A stretch of 64,000 bases of DNA from contig NZ_JADKYW010000005.1 of the NCBI RefSeq assembly GCF_015355785.1, positions 62,001-126,000 on the forward strand, in the 5' to 3' direction. The DNA comes from Arthrobacter gandavensis (GTDB lineage Bacteria; Actinomycetota; Actinomycetes; Actinomycetales; Micrococcaceae). The notes below the pieces were generated by a model. It saw only the letters and a program-made list of their open reading frames with translations. It had not been told where the DNA came from and searched no databases. Position numbers and translations under genes: made by a program. Each line of letters starts with the position of its first letter. Position 1 is the first letter of the stretch. Below are positions 8,353 to 17,621 of this stretch, piece after piece.

Positions 8353-9323
8353 CGGGCACCGTTCCCCAGGGCAGCGTCCGCGGCCGGCAGTCCGGCCGAG
8401 GCGCGTGCCGCGGCAATCATTTCGGGCGTGATCCGGGCCAGGACACCGGTTGGATACCGTGCGGCCACGGAGTCCGCATGCTCCACCCGGAGGACCTCGG
8501 GACCGAGGAAGCGCCGGGCCAGCAGTTCAAACGAGTCAGCGTCCCCGGTGGCCACGAACCGGTGCTTGGGCGCAGTGCCTGCAGTGCGGGCCAGACCGTG
8601 GGTTATCAGGGCCCTGTACACGTCCTTGGCGGTTTCTTCGGCGCTTGAAACGAGCGTGACGTCCTCGCCCATGACATAGGAGATCACCCCGGTCAGCAGC
8701 GGATAGTGCGTGCAGCCCAGTACCAGGGTGTCCACACCGCGCTGCTTCAGCGGCGTGAGGTAGCCAACGGCGGCGTCCAGCACTTCCTTGCCGGCAGTAA
8801 CCCCGGCTTCCACATACTCGACGAACGCAGGGCAGGCCACCGAGGAGACGCTCAGGTGCGGGGCGGCGGCGAATGTGTCGTCATAGGCGCGGGAACTCAC
8901 CGTGGCGGCCGTGCCGATCACACCGATGCGCCCGGAGCGCGTGGCGGCCACTGCACGGCGGACGGCAGGCTGGATAACTTCCACGACGGGAATGCCGTAG
9001 CGGCCGGTATACCGTTCCCTGGCATCCCGCAGCACCGCGGCTGACGCCGAGTTGCACGCGATCACCAGGAGCTTGACGCCGGCGTCCACCAGTTCATCCA
9101 TGACTCCCAGGGCATACGCCCTCACATCGGCGATCGGCAAGGGCCCGTAGGGGCCGTGGGCCGTGTCTCCGACGTAGAGAATCGATTCGTTCGGCAGCTG
9201 GTCAATCACGGCGCGGGCAACGGTGAGGCCCCCGACTCCGGAATCGAATATTCCAATCGGTGCGTCGGTTGTCTTCGGCAGGTCGTCCTTCAGCAGTGAA
9301 GTACCCGGATGGTCAGAGCTCAT
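8349..9323 (-). CDS. murI: Glutamate racemase
   Basis: Cofactor-independent racemase that makes D-glutamate for peptidoglycan. Both catalytic cysteines are present: ACNSASA in the N-terminal half and LGCTHYP in the C-terminal half, together with the opening [13 protein letters not shown]. The start chosen is [14 protein letters not shown] (324 residues); the reading frame continues 63 nt upstream but adds no family sequence. The C-terminal extension past residue 270 is somewhat longer than in E. coli. It is the first gene of an apparent operon with the MBL gene, rph and rdgB. A hairpin separates it from the upstream clpS-DUF2017 unit. Confidence 0.95.
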   Translation of the reverse strand: MSSDHPGTSLLKDDLPKTTDAPIGIFDSGVGGLTVARAVIDQLPNESILYVGDTAHGPYGPLPIADVRAYALGVMDELVDAGVKLLVIACNSASAAVLRDARERYTGRYGIPVVEVIQPAVRRAVAATRSGRIGVIGTAATVSSRAYDDTFAAAPHLSVSSVACPAFVEYVEAGVTAGKEVLDAAVGYLTPLKQRGVDTLVLGCTHYPLLTGVISYVMGEDVTLVSSAEETAKDVYRALITHGLARTAGTAPKHRFVATGDADSFELLARRFLGPEVLRVEHADSVAARYPTGVLARITPEMIAAARASAGLPAADAALGNGAR

Positions 9324-9389
9324 GATGTATCGACAATAGTCCCCGGACACCCCGGCATGCACTGCACCGCCAGTGGTCTTAGTCACAGA

Positions 9390-9412
9390 AACGGCGGGCC
9401 GGGCCCGCCGTT
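9390..9412 (-). terminator. Hairpin at the end of DUF2017
   Basis: A 10-bp stem AACGGCGGGC/GCCCGCCGTT with a 3-nt CGG loop. It begins at the last base of the DUF2017 stop codon and separates the clpS-DUF2017 unit from murI. No T tract is present. Confidence 0.5.
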
Positions 9413-9975
9413 CAGCGCCGCGGGAGGCCGTCCAGCAGCGCCTTCATCAGGGTTTCCTGCAGCCAGGTGACGAAGTTGTAGATGAGCGCAAGGTACTGGT
9501 CCACGTCCTGCGCATCACCCGGCCCGGTGATCTCATGCAGCGCTTCGGCATCCTTGTCCGTCTTCAGGCCGAGCCTGGAGCCCAGGACAAGCCGTACGTC
9601 ATTCAGTGCCTGGGCGAAGTGCCTGGCCTGCTCGTGGTCCAGGTGCAGCGGGCTGGACTCCAACGCCAGTGACGCTGCCCGCAGGGATCCGGTCTTTGCT
9701 TCACGCAGGGAGCGTTCGGTGAGCCGCCGGAACTCCAGGGCGTCGTCGTCGTTCCCTGCCACGGCATTCGGCAGCAGCCGCAGCAGTGCAGGATCTTCGG
9801 GTGCCTCGGCGCTGGTGTCCAGGCCGACCATGGCTGCCAGCGGATCTTCCGGCGCAGGGGTGGGAGGTTCGAGCATGGTGACGATGTCGGCGAACAGCCC
9901 GCGCAGCAGCGAGCGTTCGCCCGGCTCCAGCTGGGCGGTGATGCCTTTGCGGGTGAGCTTGAATCCGGTAGCCAA
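9412..9975 (-). CDS. DUF2017 family protein
   Basis: A 187-residue protein of unknown function found next to clpS across actinobacteria. It begins [26 protein letters not shown], typical of the family, and ends with a hydrophobic-aromatic block [22 protein letters not shown]. It is alpha-helical and soluble, with no membrane segment or catalytic motif visible. It lies 31 nt downstream of clpS on the same strand, so it is likely co-transcribed; a link to the ClpS/ClpP degradation pathway is only suggested by neighbourhood. Confidence 0.85.
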   Translation of the reverse strand: MATGFKLTRKGITAQLEPGERSLLRGLFADIVTMLEPPTPAPEDPLAAMVGLDTSAEAPEDPALLRLLPNAVAGNDDDALEFRRLTERSLREAKTGSLRAASLALESSPLHLDHEQARHFAQALNDVRLVLGSRLGLKTDKDAEALHEITGPGDAQDVDQYLALIYNFVTWLQETLMKALLDGLPRR

Positions 9976-10006
9976 GAAGGACCTTTCCTGTGGTGTTCGG
10001 CCGTGC

Positions 10007-10315
10007 TTAGGCCTGGTCGGCTTTCTGGAACGTAGCCCAGAGACCGTAGGAGTGCATGGCGAGGGTGTGCCGCTCGGCTTCCTCGCGCGGACCGGTGGCC
10101 ACCACCGATTTGCCGTCGTTGTGGACCTGCATCATCAACTGGTTCGCCTTGGACTCGGAGTAGCCGAAGTAGCTCTGGAAGACGTAGCTGACGTAGCTCA
10201 TCAGGTTCACTGGGTCATTCCAGACAATCACTACCCAGGGCACATCGGCGGCTGTTTCCTCACTGGCCAGGAAGTCTGTCTGGGTCCCGGCGTCCGGGAG
10301 GGTGGCAACGCTCAT
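10007..10315 (-). CDS. clpS: ATP-dependent Clp protease adaptor ClpS
   Basis: A 102-residue adaptor that hands N-degron substrates to ClpC/ClpA-ClpP. It has the core [20 protein letters not shown], where the N-D residues bind the substrate alpha-amino group, and [18 protein letters not shown] later in the domain. The variable N-terminal tail of about 25 residues contacts the unfoldase in other species. Its ATG is preceded by TACAAT and 7 nt, indicating a leaderless transcript. It is divergent from pncB. Confidence 0.95.
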   Translation of the reverse strand: MSVATLPDAGTQTDFLASEETAADVPWVVIVWNDPVNLMSYVSYVFQSYFGYSESKANQLMMQVHNDGKSVVATGPREEAERHTLAMHSYGLWATFQKADQA

Positions 10316-10322
10316 GCTGCCA

Positions 10323-10328
10323 ATTGTA
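10323..10328 (-). promoter_or_regulatory. Putative -10 element of clpS (leaderless start)
   Basis: TACAAT on the minus strand, one base off TATAAT, followed by 7 nt and the clpS ATG. No -35 match is evident at 16-18 nt. Confidence 0.5.
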
Positions 10329-10398
10329 GTTTGGGCAACGCGTCATACGGCCAGCGCTCCGCTGCCGCCGGGTGCGGCGCGGGCCGGGGGCGGCGGGT

Positions 10399-10404
10399 TA
10401 GAGT
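10399..10404 (+). promoter_or_regulatory. Putative -10 element of pncB (leaderless start)
   Basis: TAGAGT followed by 7 nt and the GTG start of pncB at 10412. It decides the start, because the open frame itself continues far upstream. Confidence 0.45.
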
Positions 10405-10411
10405 TTTGGAT

Positions 10412-11746
10412 GTGAACGCTACCACCGCGTGGCAGCAGCCAAATGCTGCCCTGTACACCGACCACTACGAACTGACCATGCTGCAGGCCGCCCTGCACTC
10501 AGGCACGGCCGAACGTCGCTCAGTGTTCGAGGCCTTTGCCCGCAAACTTCCCGACGGCAGGCGCTACGGCATCGTCGCCGGAACCGGACGCCTGCTCGAG
10601 GCCCTGGAGAACTTCCGGTTCGAGGAACCGCAGCTGAACTTCCTGGCCGCCAACGGCGTCGTTGACGACCGGACGCTGGACTGGCTCGCTGACTTCCGTT
10701 TCTCCGGCACCATCACCGGTTATGCCGAGGGCGACGTCTATTTCCCCGGCTCCCCCATCCTGCAGGTCGAGTCGAGTTTTGGTGAGGCCTGCATCCTGGA
10801 GACGCTGATCCTCTCGGTGCTGAACCACGACTGCGCCATCGCATCAGCCGCCTCGCGGATGACCAGTGCCGCCGGCGGGCGCCCCTGCATCGAAATGGGA
10901 TCCCGCCGCACCCATGAGGAAGCAGCCGTGGCTGCGGCGCGCGCCGCGGTCATTGCCGGCTTCGACAGCACCTCCAACCTGGAAGCCGGGCTCCGGTACG
11001 GCATCAAGACGGTGGGAACCGCGGCGCATTCCTTCACCCTCCTGCACGATTCGGAGGTGGACGCCTTCACCGCGCAGACCGCGGCGCTGGGAGTCAACAC
11101 CTCACTGCTCGTGGACACGTACGACGTCGAACAGGGGGTCCGCAACGCCGTCGCCGTCGCGGGCCGGGAGCTGGGCGGCGTCCGGCTCGACTCCGGTGAC
11201 CTGGTGGCCCAGGCCCAGTGGGTCCGCGAGCTGCTCGATGACCTGGGCAACACGTCCACCCGGATCATGGTGACCTCCGACCTGGATGAGTACGCCATCG
11301 CCGCACTGGGTTCCGCACCGGTGGATGCCTACGGCGTGGGTACCTCCCTGGTGACCGGCTCCGGAGCCCCCACTGCCGGGCTGGTCTACAAGCTCGTCAG
11401 CCGGGAAGGTACGGACGGAAACTTTGTTTCCGTGGCCAAGGCCGCCAAGAACAAGGCGTCCCAGGGCGGACACAAGTACGCGCTGCGCCGGATCAACGAG
11501 CGGGGCCGCGCCGTGACCGAAGTTGTGGGCGTTGGCGCCCTCCCGCTCAGCGACGGCAATGACCGCGAGCTGCTCGAGACCTTCGTCGCTGACGGCGCCG
11601 TGCAGCCCGGCTGGACCGGACCGGACGCCGTAGACCGCGCCCGTGCCCGCCATGAAGCTTCGCTGCTTGAGCTGCCGGCGGCGGCTTACCGCCTGCAACG
11701 CGGAGAACCCGTGATCCCCACCGAATTCGAGGAGGAAACCCGATGA
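10412..11746 (+). CDS. pncB: Nicotinate phosphoribosyltransferase
   Basis: Makes nicotinate mononucleotide from nicotinate and PRPP in the Preiss-Handler NAD salvage route. The 444-residue protein carries ALYTDHYELTML near the N-terminus, SVFEAFARKLPDGRRYGIVAG, the active-site segment EMGSRRTHEEAAV and the phosphate-binding VRLDSGDL. The frame is open far upstream through antisense sequence, but homology begins at the GTG of MNATTAWQQPN, 7 nt after a TAGAGT hexamer. pncA overlaps its stop by 4 nt, so the two salvage enzymes form an operon. It is divergent from clpS with 96 nt between the starts. Confidence 0.95.
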   Translation: MNATTAWQQPNAALYTDHYELTMLQAALHSGTAERRSVFEAFARKLPDGRRYGIVAGTGRLLEALENFRFEEPQLNFLAANGVVDDRTLDWLADFRFSGTITGYAEGDVYFPGSPILQVESSFGEACILETLILSVLNHDCAIASAASRMTSAAGGRPCIEMGSRRTHEEAAVAAARAAVIAGFDSTSNLEAGLRYGIKTVGTAAHSFTLLHDSEVDAFTAQTAALGVNTSLLVDTYDVEQGVRNAVAVAGRELGGVRLDSGDLVAQAQWVRELLDDLGNTSTRIMVTSDLDEYAIAALGSAPVDAYGVGTSLVTGSGAPTAGLVYKLVSREGTDGNFVSVAKAAKNKASQGGHKYALRRINERGRAVTEVVGVGALPLSDGNDRELLETFVADGAVQPGWTGPDAVDRARARHEASLLELPAAAYRLQRGEPVIPTEFEEETR

Positions 11747-12360
11747 CACGTGCACTGATTGTGGTTGACGTCCAGAACGATTTCTGCGAAGGCGGCTCCC
11801 TGGCCGTGCCCGGCGGAACCGATGCCGCGGCGGAAATCAGCGACTACATCGAAACGTCCCGGGACAGATACGCGGCCGTCGTCGCCACCCAGGACTGGCA
11901 CATTGAACCGGGCAGCCACTTCTCCGACAACCCCAACTTCCGTGATTCGTGGCCGGTGCACTGCGTGGCCGGCACTCACGGGGCGGCGCTGAACCAGGAT
12001 CTGGACACGGAGTTCATCGACGCCTACTTCCGCAAAGGACAGTACGAGGCCGCTTACTCCGGCTTCGAGGGGCTGCTGGCTCCGGACGTCGAAGTGCCCC
12101 TAGGCGACCCCGACGCCGAGCCGGCGCCGGACGAGGACGCCGTCAGCCTTGACGACTGGCTGCGGGACAACGGCGTGGACGAGGTTGTGATCGTGGGCCT
12201 GGCCACCGACTACTGCGTCAAGGCAACTGCGCTGGACGCCATCGCGGCCGGTTACAACACTGCCGTCATCCCTGAGCTGTGCCGCGGCCTGGACCGGGTC
12301 GACGTTCGCGCCGCCCTGGACGAGCTGGAGGACGCCGGCGTCGAGCTGCTGGACCTCTAA
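11743..12360 (+). CDS. pncA: Nicotinamidase
   Basis: Hydrolyses nicotinamide to nicotinate, the substrate of the adjacent PncB; this family also activates pyrazinamide in mycobacteria. The 205-residue protein keeps the cysteine-hydrolase triad D9 (VVDVQNDF), K98 (FRKGQ) and C158 (ATDYCVKATALDA). The metal-site residues D51, H53 and H59 (QDWH...SHF) are also in place. An acidic insert lies near residues 120-136. The start ATG overlaps the pncB stop (ATGA). Confidence 0.95.
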   Translation: MTRALIVVDVQNDFCEGGSLAVPGGTDAAAEISDYIETSRDRYAAVVATQDWHIEPGSHFSDNPNFRDSWPVHCVAGTHGAALNQDLDTEFIDAYFRKGQYEAAYSGFEGLLAPDVEVPLGDPDAEPAPDEDAVSLDDWLRDNGVDEVVIVGLATDYCVKATALDAIAAGYNTAVIPELCRGLDRVDVRAALDELEDAGVELLDL

Positions 12361-12370
12361 CCCCATCGAT

Positions 12371-12418
12371 ATGACAGAAACTGCCCGTATCGGCTCCGAT
12401 ACGGGCAGTTTCTGTCAT
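12371..12418. terminator. Perfect 23-bp inverted repeat between convergent genes
   Basis: The arms 12371-12393 and 12396-12418 are perfectly complementary over 23 bp with only 2 nt between them. The flanks CATCGA and TCGATG extend the symmetry imperfectly. The arm includes AGAAACTGCCCG. It lies between the ends of pncA and the opposing helicase gene. The first arm read on the minus strand has TTTCTGT near its end but no long T tract. Most simply a bidirectional terminator; a repeated extragenic palindrome is the alternative. Confidence 0.6.
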
Positions 12419-12435
12419 CTCGATGAAGGGGCGGA

Positions 12436-14226
12436 CTACTTGCGGCCGATAAACCAGTCCTGGAGCTTGGCAAGCCGCTTCTCCAGCTGCTCCTCGTTGG
12501 CCTGGGCCACGGCCGGTCCGCCGCAGATCCGGCGCAGTTCCGAATGCACCACGCCGTGCGGCATGCCTGACCGCGCGGACCAGGCGGAGACGTTCTTGGC
12601 CAGTTGGGCACGCAGCTCGGTCAGGTGCCGGTGGTCGGCAACTGACGGCAGCTGGTCCGGCACCACTTCCTCCGGCTTCTTCCGGCCGCGGCGGGAAAGC
12701 TGCTCCTGCTGACGCTGGCGGAGCAGCATGGTCACCTGGTCCGGGTCCAGCAGCCCGGGGATGCCCAGGAAGTCCTGCTCGTCCTCGCTGCCCAGCTCGC
12801 CGCCGGTGCCAAACTCGCCGCCGTCGAAAAGCACCCGGTCAAAGGACGCCTGCGACTCAAGCGCTTCGAACTTCTGCTTCTGCAGCTCGCCGGAGGCCTT
12901 CTCCTCCCGGTTCGCAGCTTCCATCAGGGAGTCGTCGAGGCCGAAGCCTTCTTCCTCCGCATGGTTCTCGGGCCGGTCCAGGGCGTGGTCGCGCTCAACT
13001 TCCATCTCATTGGCCAGGATCATCAGGTGCGGCACGGAGGGCAGGAACACCGAAGCCGTTTCGCCGCGTTTGCGGGCACGCACGAAGCGTCCCACGGCCT
13101 GGGCGAAGAACAGCGGCGTCGCGGTGGAGGTCGCATAGACGCCGACGGCGAGACGGGGCACGTCGACGCCTTCGGACACCATGCGCACGGCCACCATCCA
13201 CCGCGAGGTTCCGGAGGAGAAGTCGTCGATCTTTTCCGACGCCTTCGCGTCGTCCGAAAGAATCACCGTGGGTGACTCCCCGGTGATTCTCTTCAGCTGG
13301 CCGGCGTAGGCCCGTGCGTCCTCGTGGTCGGTGGCAATCACCAGGCCGCCGGCGTCGGGCACGGTACGGCGGACCTCGCTCAGCCGGCGGTCGGCCGCCG
13401 CCAGGACGGCCGGGATCCACTCGCCCGTCGGGTTCAGTGCGGTGCGCCAGGCATGCGCCGTGATGTCCTTGGTAACAGCGGCCTCGCCAAGCGACGCAGC
13501 CATTTCCTCCCCGGCACTGTTGCGCCAGCGCATCTGGCCGGAATAGGCCATGAAGATCACCGGACGGACAACGTGGTCCTTTAGGGCCTGGCCGTAGCCG
13601 TAGGTGTAGTCAGCTTTGGAACGCCGGATTCCGGCGCCGTCCTCGATGTAGTCCACGAAGGGAATAGGCGCCGTATCCGAGCGGAACGGAGTACCGGTCA
13701 AGGCCAGGCGCTTCGCAGCCGGTTCAAAGGCCTCCCGGATGCCGTCGCCCCAGGACAGGGCATCACCGCCGTGGTGGATCTCGTCCAGGATCACCAGGGT
13801 GCGTGCCGCCTCGGTCTTGGCGCGGTGCAGCATCGGCTTGCTGGCAACCTGGGCGTAGGTGACGGCAACGCCGATGAAACCGTGGCCGTGCCTCCCGTCG
13901 GCGTTCTTGAAGTTCGGGTCCAGCGCGAGGCCGACGCGGGCGGCAGCATCAGCCCACTGCCGCTTCAGGTGGTCCGTAGGCGCCACCACGGTTATTCGGT
14001 TGATGATCCCCCGGTCCACCAGCTCGGTGGCCACGCGCAGGGCGAAGGTGGTCTTTCCGGCGCCGGGCGTCGCGACGGCGAGGAAATCGCCGTCGTTCTT
14101 CGCGAAGTATCGCTCCAGGGCTTCGGCCTGCCACTGGCGCAGCTTCGGGGCTGTTCCCCAGGCTGCTCGCTCAGGGTATGCAGGGGGCAATGCCGGTCCG
14201 CCGCCGAACAGGGTATCGGGACTCAC
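12436..14226 (-). CDS. DEAD/DEAH-box (SF2) helicase
   Basis: A 596-residue ATP-dependent helicase or translocase. Motif I is ATPGAGKTTFAL at about residues 52-63, motif II is LDEIHHGGDALSW, motif III is ALTGTPFRSD and motif VI is AQAVGRFVRAR, with VRMVSEGVDVPRL as motif V. The arrangement is that of restriction-type/RadD-like SF2 proteins. The C-terminal 200 residues are charged and probably helical, with no recognised nuclease. It overlaps the upstream MFS gene by 4 nt (ATGA). Target nucleic acid is unknown. Confidence 0.88.
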   Translation of the reverse strand: MSPDTLFGGGPALPPAYPERAAWGTAPKLRQWQAEALERYFAKNDGDFLAVATPGAGKTTFALRVATELVDRGIINRITVVAPTDHLKRQWADAAARVGLALDPNFKNADGRHGHGFIGVAVTYAQVASKPMLHRAKTEAARTLVILDEIHHGGDALSWGDGIREAFEPAAKRLALTGTPFRSDTAPIPFVDYIEDGAGIRRSKADYTYGYGQALKDHVVRPVIFMAYSGQMRWRNSAGEEMAASLGEAAVTKDITAHAWRTALNPTGEWIPAVLAAADRRLSEVRRTVPDAGGLVIATDHEDARAYAGQLKRITGESPTVILSDDAKASEKIDDFSSGTSRWMVAVRMVSEGVDVPRLAVGVYATSTATPLFFAQAVGRFVRARKRGETASVFLPSVPHLMILANEMEVERDHALDRPENHAEEEGFGLDDSLMEAANREEKASGELQKQKFEALESQASFDRVLFDGGEFGTGGELGSEDEQDFLGIPGLLDPDQVTMLLRQRQQEQLSRRGRKKPEEVVPDQLPSVADHRHLTELRAQLAKNVSAWSARSGMPHGVVHSELRRICGGPAVAQANEEQLEKRLAKLQDWFIGRK

Positions 14227-15638
14227 GCTTGGGAATGCACCTTTCCGGTACTTGGTCTAACACTTGCACTGCGGATGCCCGCTGCCGTTCCAATCACGGC
14301 GAACACCGCCAGGACCAGCCACATCAGGGAATATCCGGGTTCCCGGCCCACCGGCTGCTGCACCAGGACCGCCAGCAGCACCCCGCCCAACGCGGTGCCT
14401 GCTACGGCGCCCACCTGGTCGGAGAGCTGGAGCGATGCGGAATTCCTCCCCCGGTCAGCTGCCGAGGACGCGTCCAGCACCAGGACCGAAGTACTGGAAA
14501 GCGCCGCACCCATGGCCACTCCGGCCAGCGACCAGACGGCCACCAGGAGCCAGAACGGGGCCTGCGCTCCTGCCAGCAGACCGGTGCCGCCAATCGAGAG
14601 TGCCAGCAGTCCCGAACCTCCGGCCAAAAGCAGGTATCGCCGTGGCCCCGGGACCCGTGCCTGCACGAAGGATCCAATGGCCCAGCCTACCGCGCCCGCG
14701 GTCAGCGCGATTCCGGCCGTGGCCGGGCTCACCCCGTAAACGGCCAGCAGCATGACGGGCATAAAGGCCTCGGCGGAAACGAACGCGGCGTTGATCAGTC
14801 CGCGTGTCGCTACGACTGAGGGCAGGCCGCGCCGCAGCCAGAGAGTGCCCCGGGGCAGCAGCACGGCAAGCGCCGCCGCGGCAGCCAGCACGCCGGCGGC
14901 TGCCAGCAGGCCCAGAAGAGCCGATCCCCGGGCGGCGGCTTCGTTGGCGGCCCACTGAGCGGCGAATACGCCGCCGGCCAGGAACATACCCCACACCGCA
15001 CGGCGCCGGCCCAGCGCAGGGTCAAGCTCGGGATTCTCCGGGGCACCGAGATGCCGTACCCGCGGCCACACGAGTGCGGCGGCAACCACCACGATCGGAA
15101 TGGCGACGGCGAAGACCCACCGCCAGCTCGCGTACTGCGCCAGCAGCCCGGCTGCCAGCGGCCCCACCATCGACGGCAGGATCCAGGCCGTCGCAACCCA
15201 CCCAAAAACCACGGGCTGCAGCCTCGAGGGATACACCTGGCCGATGATCACGTACAGCGCAACCACCATGGCGCCGCTGCCCAGTCCGGAGACTGCCCGG
15301 CCGGCGGTGACCAGCCAGAACTCCCCCGCGGCGGCCGACAGCACCAGTCCCGCAATCAGCAGGGCCATGCCGGTCAGCAGCGGACGGCGGGGTCCCTCGG
15401 CGTCGCAGCGCGAACCGGCCACCACGGAGCCAAGCAGCGACGCCGTCAGGAACATCGAGAAGGCAAGTCCGTACCCCGCGCCGGCCCCCAGGTCGTCTCC
15501 AATCACCGGCATCGCCGTCGTGACCGCCATGGCCTCGAAAGCCACACAGGTGACAATCGCTACGACGCCGAGGGTCAGCGGCCGGAAGGCAGCGGACATT
15601 GCACCGTCAGGCCTGTCCGCGGGCAGGGGCTCACTCAT
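14223..15638 (-). CDS. MFS transporter (drug/solute exporter type)
   Basis: A 471-residue multispanning membrane protein of the major facilitator superfamily with about 12-14 hydrophobic segments. The first helix region reads VAFEAMAVTTAMPVIGDDL, as in DHA-type drug:H+ antiporters, and AGRAVSGLGSGAMVVALYV corresponds to the conserved motif in helix 4-5. Substrate cannot be inferred. Its stop overlaps the helicase start, so they share an operon even though no functional link is obvious. DUF3039 lies 65 nt upstream on the same strand. Confidence 0.88.
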   Translation of the reverse strand: MSEPLPADRPDGAMSAAFRPLTLGVVAIVTCVAFEAMAVTTAMPVIGDDLGAGAGYGLAFSMFLTASLLGSVVAGSRCDAEGPRRPLLTGMALLIAGLVLSAAAGEFWLVTAGRAVSGLGSGAMVVALYVIIGQVYPSRLQPVVFGWVATAWILPSMVGPLAAGLLAQYASWRWVFAVAIPIVVVAAALVWPRVRHLGAPENPELDPALGRRRAVWGMFLAGGVFAAQWAANEAAARGSALLGLLAAAGVLAAAAALAVLLPRGTLWLRRGLPSVVATRGLINAAFVSAEAFMPVMLLAVYGVSPATAGIALTAGAVGWAIGSFVQARVPGPRRYLLLAGGSGLLALSIGGTGLLAGAQAPFWLLVAVWSLAGVAMGAALSSTSVLVLDASSAADRGRNSASLQLSDQVGAVAGTALGGVLLAVLVQQPVGREPGYSLMWLVLAVFAVIGTAAGIRSASVRPSTGKVHSQA

Positions 15639-15703
15639 AGGGGCATCAGGACTTTACTGCCGTCTGGTGTGCGACGGCGACGAGGGGCTGGGGCAGGGCG
15701 GAG

Positions 15704-16009
15704 CTACTTCTTTCCGCCGTCATCCTTGCCCGGGCGCAGCCCTTCGTAGATCTCCTTGCAGGCGGGGCAGACCGGGAACTTCTTGGGGTCCCGGCCCGGA
15801 GTCCAGACCTTGCCGCACAGGGCAATCACCGGCTCCCCCGACAGGGCCGATTCCATGATCTTTTCCTTGCGGACGTAGTGCGAGAAACGCTCGGCGTCGC
15901 CCGGCTCAACCAGCTCGCGCTGCTCTTCGCGCTCGATGACTGCGGTGGAGGAACCGCTGTCAGCCCGGCGCATGGGGTCGGATTCGAAGGGATCAGGAGG
16001 CAGAGTCAT
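15704..16009 (-). CDS. DUF3039 domain protein
   Basis: A 101-residue actinobacterial protein of unknown function. The conserved part is HYVRKEKIMESALSGEPVIALCG followed by KFPVCPACKEIY. The cysteines in ALCGK and VCPACK could form a small metal site. The N-terminal 30 residues and the Lys-rich tail look disordered. The ATG follows TAAGAT by 6 nt, indicating a leaderless message. No function is proposed. Confidence 0.85.
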   Translation of the reverse strand: MTLPPDPFESDPMRRADSGSSTAVIEREEQRELVEPGDAERFSHYVRKEKIMESALSGEPVIALCGKVWTPGRDPKKFPVCPACKEIYEGLRPGKDDGGKK

Positions 16010-16015
16010 GTCCCC

Positions 16016-16021
16016 ATCTTA
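16016..16021 (-). promoter_or_regulatory. Putative -10 element of the DUF3039 gene
   Basis: TAAGAT on the minus strand, then 6 nt (GGGGAC), then the ATG. The GGGGA could also serve as a weak ribosome site, but it abuts the start. Confidence 0.45.
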
Positions 16022-16049
16022 GTACCCGGAGCATCGGGAAGCCCGGCTC

Positions 16050-17621
16050 CTACTTGTTCACGGATACTGCCTGCAGGACCTCGGGACCGCGCCTATCCAG
16101 CCAGCGCCCGCCTATCCGAATGCCTGCCGCCATTGCCGCGGATCCGTAGACCACGCCCACGGCCAGGCTCACCCAGCCCCAGACACTTCCCAGCCCGAAG
16201 ACGTACAGCGCCGCGGGAACGAGCAGCGGGATGGTGATCACGAACTGCATGGCCATCCACAGGAACTGGACCAGCATGGTCCGTCCTGTCGAACCGGGAG
16301 GCGTCTTGAAGGCGTTCTCCCCCGGCAGCGGCACGTTGTAGGTGTACCGGGCGGAGAAGACACTGGAGAGTCCCAGCCCGCTCAGCAGCAGCCCAAGGCA
16401 GAGTCCGAGCAGCACAGGTATGTCCTCCGGCCTGCCCAGGACGACCGGCGGGACGATGGCTGCGGCAAGCGTTGCCGGCAGGGCAAATACGGCACAGGCA
16501 AGCGCGCGCCCGGCCCGGTCTGCGGTCCCGGTAACTCCCGTTGAGAGATGCAGGGCAAACGCGGTGTTGTCGTAGGAGATGTCCGCCGAGATGCCGAAGG
16601 CGAGCAGGAAAGCCACCAGCGGGCCGATGCCCAGGACTACCGGTGGCAGCCCCTCGGTCTGCACCGCAAAGATCAGGACGACGGCGAGCACCGGAACGAT
16701 GATCAGCGAGGCACTGTAGCGCGGGTCGCGGACCCAGTACGTGAGCGCCCTGGCCGCTACGGCACCCGTGGGCGTGGCCGGGAAGCGGGCAAAGAAGCCG
16801 AGTTTGCCGGCGCTGCGGCTCGCGGTGGCGTTATGGGCGGGGGTGACGAGGGCCCTGGCCAGCAGCGCTTTCCAGGCCCATGAGATCAGGGCCAGGAACA
16901 GGACGGAGATGACCAGGCGGAGCATGCCCGTGCCGGCGCTGCCAAGTGCGACGTCGCCCGGGACCGCCCAGGCTGCGCCCAGCGGCGTCCAGGCCAGAAT
17001 GCCGGCCAGCCGGGCGAGGAAATCTCCCTCAATGGTGATGGCGGTGGCGGTGAAGCCGATGACCGGGCCGATGAACATCAGCGGAATGATCAGCACGAGT
17101 CCCGAAACGTCCTTGAAGCGGCGGCTGGAGGCCAGCGACGTCGTGGCCGCCACCCCGAGCCGGGCGATGACCACGCAGGTCAGGACGGCTACCAGTGCAG
17201 CCGGAATGCCGGCAACGACGGCGGCGGGATGCTGCCACCAGGCCACGGCCTGGATCAGCGCGGCGCCCAGGGTGATGATGCCGGGGATGCCGATGAGGGA
17301 AGCAAGCGCCAGGCCCAGGATCATCTGGCGCATGGGAATCGCAAAGGTCACGAAGCGGGCCGGGTCCAGCGTCATATCGACGCCGGTGGCCACCACCGGG
17401 ATCACTGCCCAGCCCAGGACCGCAGCGGAACCGCCGAGGACCACCAGGGTCCGCGCAAGCTCGGGATCGTTGAGGGTGAGGAAGAAGAGCCCGGCAAGCA
17501 TGAGCCCGAGGATGCCGAGGCCGTAGAGCGCGCCGAAGGCGATGCCGACGATCTGCCACGGACTGCGCTTGAGCGAGTTACGCAGCAGGATCAGCTTGAG
17601 CTTTAGGAGGTGCGCAACCAT
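16050..17621 (-). CDS. ABC transporter permease (ABC-2-like exporter)
   Basis: A 523-residue polytopic membrane protein with about 12 hydrophobic segments arranged in two halves joined near residue 270 by a cytoplasmic loop. It belongs with large ABC-2-type export permeases. It starts inside the upstream ATPase gene with a 19-nt overlap, preceded by GGAGGG at a normal ribosome-site distance. The ATPase and this permease therefore form one exporter; no substrate-binding protein is present, and the cargo is unknown. Confidence 0.85.
   Translation of the reverse strand: MVAHLLKLKLILLRNSLKRSPWQIVGIAFGALYGLGILGLMLAGLFFLTLNDPELARTLVVLGGSAAVLGWAVIPVVATGVDMTLDPARFVTFAIPMRQMILGLALASLIGIPGIITLGAALIQAVAWWQHPAAVVAGIPAALVAVLTCVVIARLGVAATTSLASSRRFKDVSGLVLIIPLMFIGPVIGFTATAITIEGDFLARLAGILAWTPLGAAWAVPGDVALGSAGTGMLRLVISVLFLALISWAWKALLARALVTPAHNATASRSAGKLGFFARFPATPTGAVAARALTYWVRDPRYSASLIIVPVLAVVLIFAVQTEGLPPVVLGIGPLVAFLLAFGISADISYDNTAFALHLSTGVTGTADRAGRALACAVFALPATLAAAIVPPVVLGRPEDIPVLLGLCLGLLLSGLGLSSVFSARYTYNVPLPGENAFKTPPGSTGRTMLVQFLWMAMQFVITIPLLVPAALYVFGLGSVWGWVSLAVGVVYGSAAMAAGIRIGGRWLDRRGPEVLQAVSVNK

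Noticed and set aside
9482-10411. Upstream extension of pncB by 310 codons
   Set aside because: The extension is antisense to DUF2017 and clpS, and family sequence begins at the GTG at 10412.
12371-12418. Terminal repeats of an insertion sequence
   Set aside because: Only 2 nt lie between the arms, with no transposase or target duplication.
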